A stretch of DNA of 7,458 bases from Tepidimicrobium sp. (GTDB taxonomy: Bacteria; Bacillota; Clostridia; Tissierellales; Tepidimicrobiaceae): positions 1 to 7,458 of the forward strand of contig DUNJ01000060.1 of assembly GCA_012839395.1 (NCBI GenBank). Direction: 5' to 3'. The translations under genes and the position numbers were made by a program. The notes beneath the pieces are model-generated. The model was not told the origin of the DNA and ran no database searches. It saw only the letters and a list, made by a program, of their open reading frames with translations. Each line of letters begins with the position of its first letter. Positions within the stretch are counted from its first letter, which is position 1. Shown one piece after another: positions 6,146 to 7,458 of the stretch.

Positions 6146-6175
6146 ACAACAAATAACAACAAATAACAACAAATA
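6146..6175 (+). repeat. Three perfect tandem copies of a 10-bp repeat in the dehydratase leader
   Basis: ACAACAAATA occurs three times without interruption or mismatch, ending just before the ribosome binding site (6182-6188). The RNA would hold no G and little U, so it cannot fold with itself and would leave the ribosome site open. The period equals about one DNA helical turn. It may be a translation enhancer or standby site, a site for an RNA-binding protein that likes A/C-rich repeats, or a slippage-prone tract. Confidence 0.9.
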
Positions 6176-6181
6176 AATTTT

Positions 6182-6188
6182 AAAGGAG
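6182..6188 (+). promoter_or_regulatory. Ribosome binding site that decides the dehydratase start
   Basis: AAAGGAG lies eight bases before ATG at 6197 but only two before the in-frame GTG at 6191. Normal spacing therefore favours the ATG. Confidence 0.85.
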
Positions 6189-6196
6189 AAGTGATT

Positions 6197-7444
6197 ATGA
6201 CGACAAAGATTGAGGACATCAAAGTAATATATACGGCGCCAGAGGGCATTAATTTGATAGTGGTAAAAATAGAAACAAATCAACCTGGACTTTATGGATT
6301 GGGGTGTGCTACATTTGCATATCGACATTTAGCGGTAGGATGTGTAATAGAAGAATATATTAAACCGTTATTAGTAGGGAAAAGTGTTGAAAACATAGAG
6401 GATATATGGCATTTAATGCATCATAATGCGTATTGGAGAAATGGTCCTATATCAAATAACGCTATTTCCGGTGTAGATATGGCGTTATGGGACATTAAGG
6501 GTAAAATGGCAAATATGCCATTATATCAATTATTTGGTGGTAAATGTAGGGAAGGAGTGCCTGTTTATCGTCATGTAGATGGTAGGGATGTTAATGAAAT
6601 ATGTGAAAATATAGAAAAATATAGGGAGCAAGGTATTACGCATATGCGTTGTCAGTGCGGTGGATATGGAGGAGACGGATATGGGCAAGCCCCTAACAAT
6701 GCACCTATTGGAGCTCCGGATGGTATTTATATAGATACTAAAAAATATATGAGAGATACCATAAAATTGTTTGAGGACATACGCAATAAGGTAGGTTTTG
6801 AAGTATCCTTGTGTCATGATGTACACGAAAGACTGCGACCTATAGAAGCTATACAATTAGCAAAGGCATTAGAACCATATGACTTGTTTTTTTTAGAAGA
6901 TCCTCTACCATTAGAACAAGGGGAATGGTTTAGAAAGCTCCGTTCACAGACATCTATTCCTTTAGCTCAAGGGGAATTGTTTAATAACCCATATGAATGG
7001 AGATGTTTAATTGTTGAACAGCTAATAGACTATATACGTGTACATATAAGTCAAATTGGCGGTATAACACCAGCAAGGAAATTGCAGATATTTGCAGAAC
7101 AATTTGGGGTAAGGACAGCATGGCATGGGCCAGGGGATATGTCTCCAGTAGGACATGCTGCTAATATCCACATAGATTTGGCTTCTCACAACTTCGGGGT
7201 GCAAGAATGGTCTGGTACAGAGCCGCCAAATTTTATAATTCAGGAATTAAAGGGGCCTAAAGAAGCGTTATTGGATGTATTCCCTGGGTTGCCAGAATTC
7301 AAAGATGGCTATGTATACGCTAATGACAAACCTGGGCTTGGAGTAGATATAGATGAAAAAGAGGCTAAAAAATATCCATGTGAAAAGGGAATAACTAAGT
7401 GGACGCAGACGCGACTTATAGATGGCACATTATTAACACCTTAA
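6197..7444 (+). CDS. Mannonate-dehydratase/RspA-like sugar-acid dehydratase (enolase superfamily)
   Basis: This 415-residue cytoplasmic enzyme resembles E. coli RspA and the D-mannonate dehydratase (ManD) subgroup of the enolase superfamily, which remove water from sugar acids to give 2-keto-3-deoxy acids using Mg2+. An N-terminal capping domain (about 1-120) precedes the barrel. Metal ligands fit Asp208 (CHDVHER), Glu234 (FLEDPLP) and Glu260 (AQGELFN); His210 fits the ManD acid, and His310 (WHGPGDMSPVGHAA) and Glu337 (GVQEW) are further active-site positions. Arg151 and Tyr162 may match the ManD Arg-Tyr pair. Where RspA/ManD read GDATLNGRE, this protein reads GCATFAYRH, losing the usual Asn, so the substrate may not be mannonate. 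It lies 129 bases after gntR. The superfamily and subgroup are clear; the substrate is unknown. Confidence 0.92.
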   Translation: MTTKIEDIKVIYTAPEGINLIVVKIETNQPGLYGLGCATFAYRHLAVGCVIEEYIKPLLVGKSVENIEDIWHLMHHNAYWRNGPISNNAISGVDMALWDIKGKMANMPLYQLFGGKCREGVPVYRHVDGRDVNEICENIEKYREQGITHMRCQCGGYGGDGYGQAPNNAPIGAPDGIYIDTKKYMRDTIKLFEDIRNKVGFEVSLCHDVHERLRPIEAIQLAKALEPYDLFFLEDPLPLEQGEWFRKLRSQTSIPLAQGELFNNPYEWRCLIVEQLIDYIRVHISQIGGITPARKLQIFAEQFGVRTAWHGPGDMSPVGHAANIHIDLASHNFGVQEWSGTEPPNFIIQELKGPKEALLDVFPGLPEFKDGYVYANDKPGLGVDIDEKEAKKYPCEKGITKWTQTRLIDGTLLTP

Positions 7445-7458
7445 ATAGTATTGATAAA

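Noticed and set aside
6146..6175. CRISPR-like array
   Set aside because: The 10-bp units are directly adjacent with no spacers, so this is a simple tandem repeat.
6191..6193. GTG as the start of the dehydratase
   Set aside because: It is only two bases after the Shine-Dalgarno sequence; ATG at 6197 has normal eight-base spacing.
7445..7458. Downstream tail after the dehydratase stop
   Set aside because: Fourteen bases are too few to support a terminator or a further gene.

Overview
The window is AT-rich, has strong purine-rich Shine-Dalgarno sites, sigma-A type promoters and U-tailed hairpin terminators, and carries a transposase of a kind common in clostridia. This suggests a low-GC Gram-positive bacterium, probably a member of the Clostridia. 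The genus cannot be read from the sequence. All supported genes lie on the + strand.

Layout. (1) Positions 1-820 hold a decayed IS481-like transposase gene, cut by the window edge and broken by a nonsense codon and a frameshift. (2) Positions 821-1136 hold no gene but contain a large inverted repeat, a possible IS end and a good promoter with candidate operators. (3) Positions 1137-5158 form a probable operon: a YiaK-like (2,3-diketo-L-gulonate reductase type) dehydrogenase, then a three-part TRAP transporter made of a lipoprotein binding protein (DctP), a small membrane subunit (DctQ) and a large membrane subunit (DctM). A U-tailed hairpin sits between dctP and dctQ, and another ends the operon at the dctM stop codon. 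(4) A GntR/FCD regulator follows at 5390-6067, with a perfect consensus promoter, a FadR-like half-symmetric operator at its predicted transcription start, and a perfect CGAAC-N4-GTTCG palindrome in its leader. (5) After a 129-base gap containing a strong dyad and three perfect 10-bp repeats comes a mannonate-dehydratase/RspA-like member of the enolase superfamily (6197-7444).

Together the intact genes look like a locus for uptake and first-step breakdown of a sugar acid. The TRAP system would import the acid using an ion gradient. The dehydratase would convert an aldonate-type acid to a 2-keto-3-deoxy acid, the NAD(P)H dehydrogenase would interconvert keto and hydroxy acid forms, and the FCD regulator would sense the substrate or an intermediate. 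No kinase or aldolase is present in the window, so the pathway is incomplete as seen. The YiaK and TRAP pairing resembles the E. coli yiaKLMNO arrangement, but the true substrate is not known, and the dehydratase lacks some residues expected of real mannonate dehydratases.

No wholly new system is evident. The most notable points are the LexA-box-like palindrome in front of a metabolic regulator, the shared TTGTCAGAC sites flanking that regulator, the 10-bp triple repeat before the dehydratase gene, and the altered capping segment of the dehydratase.
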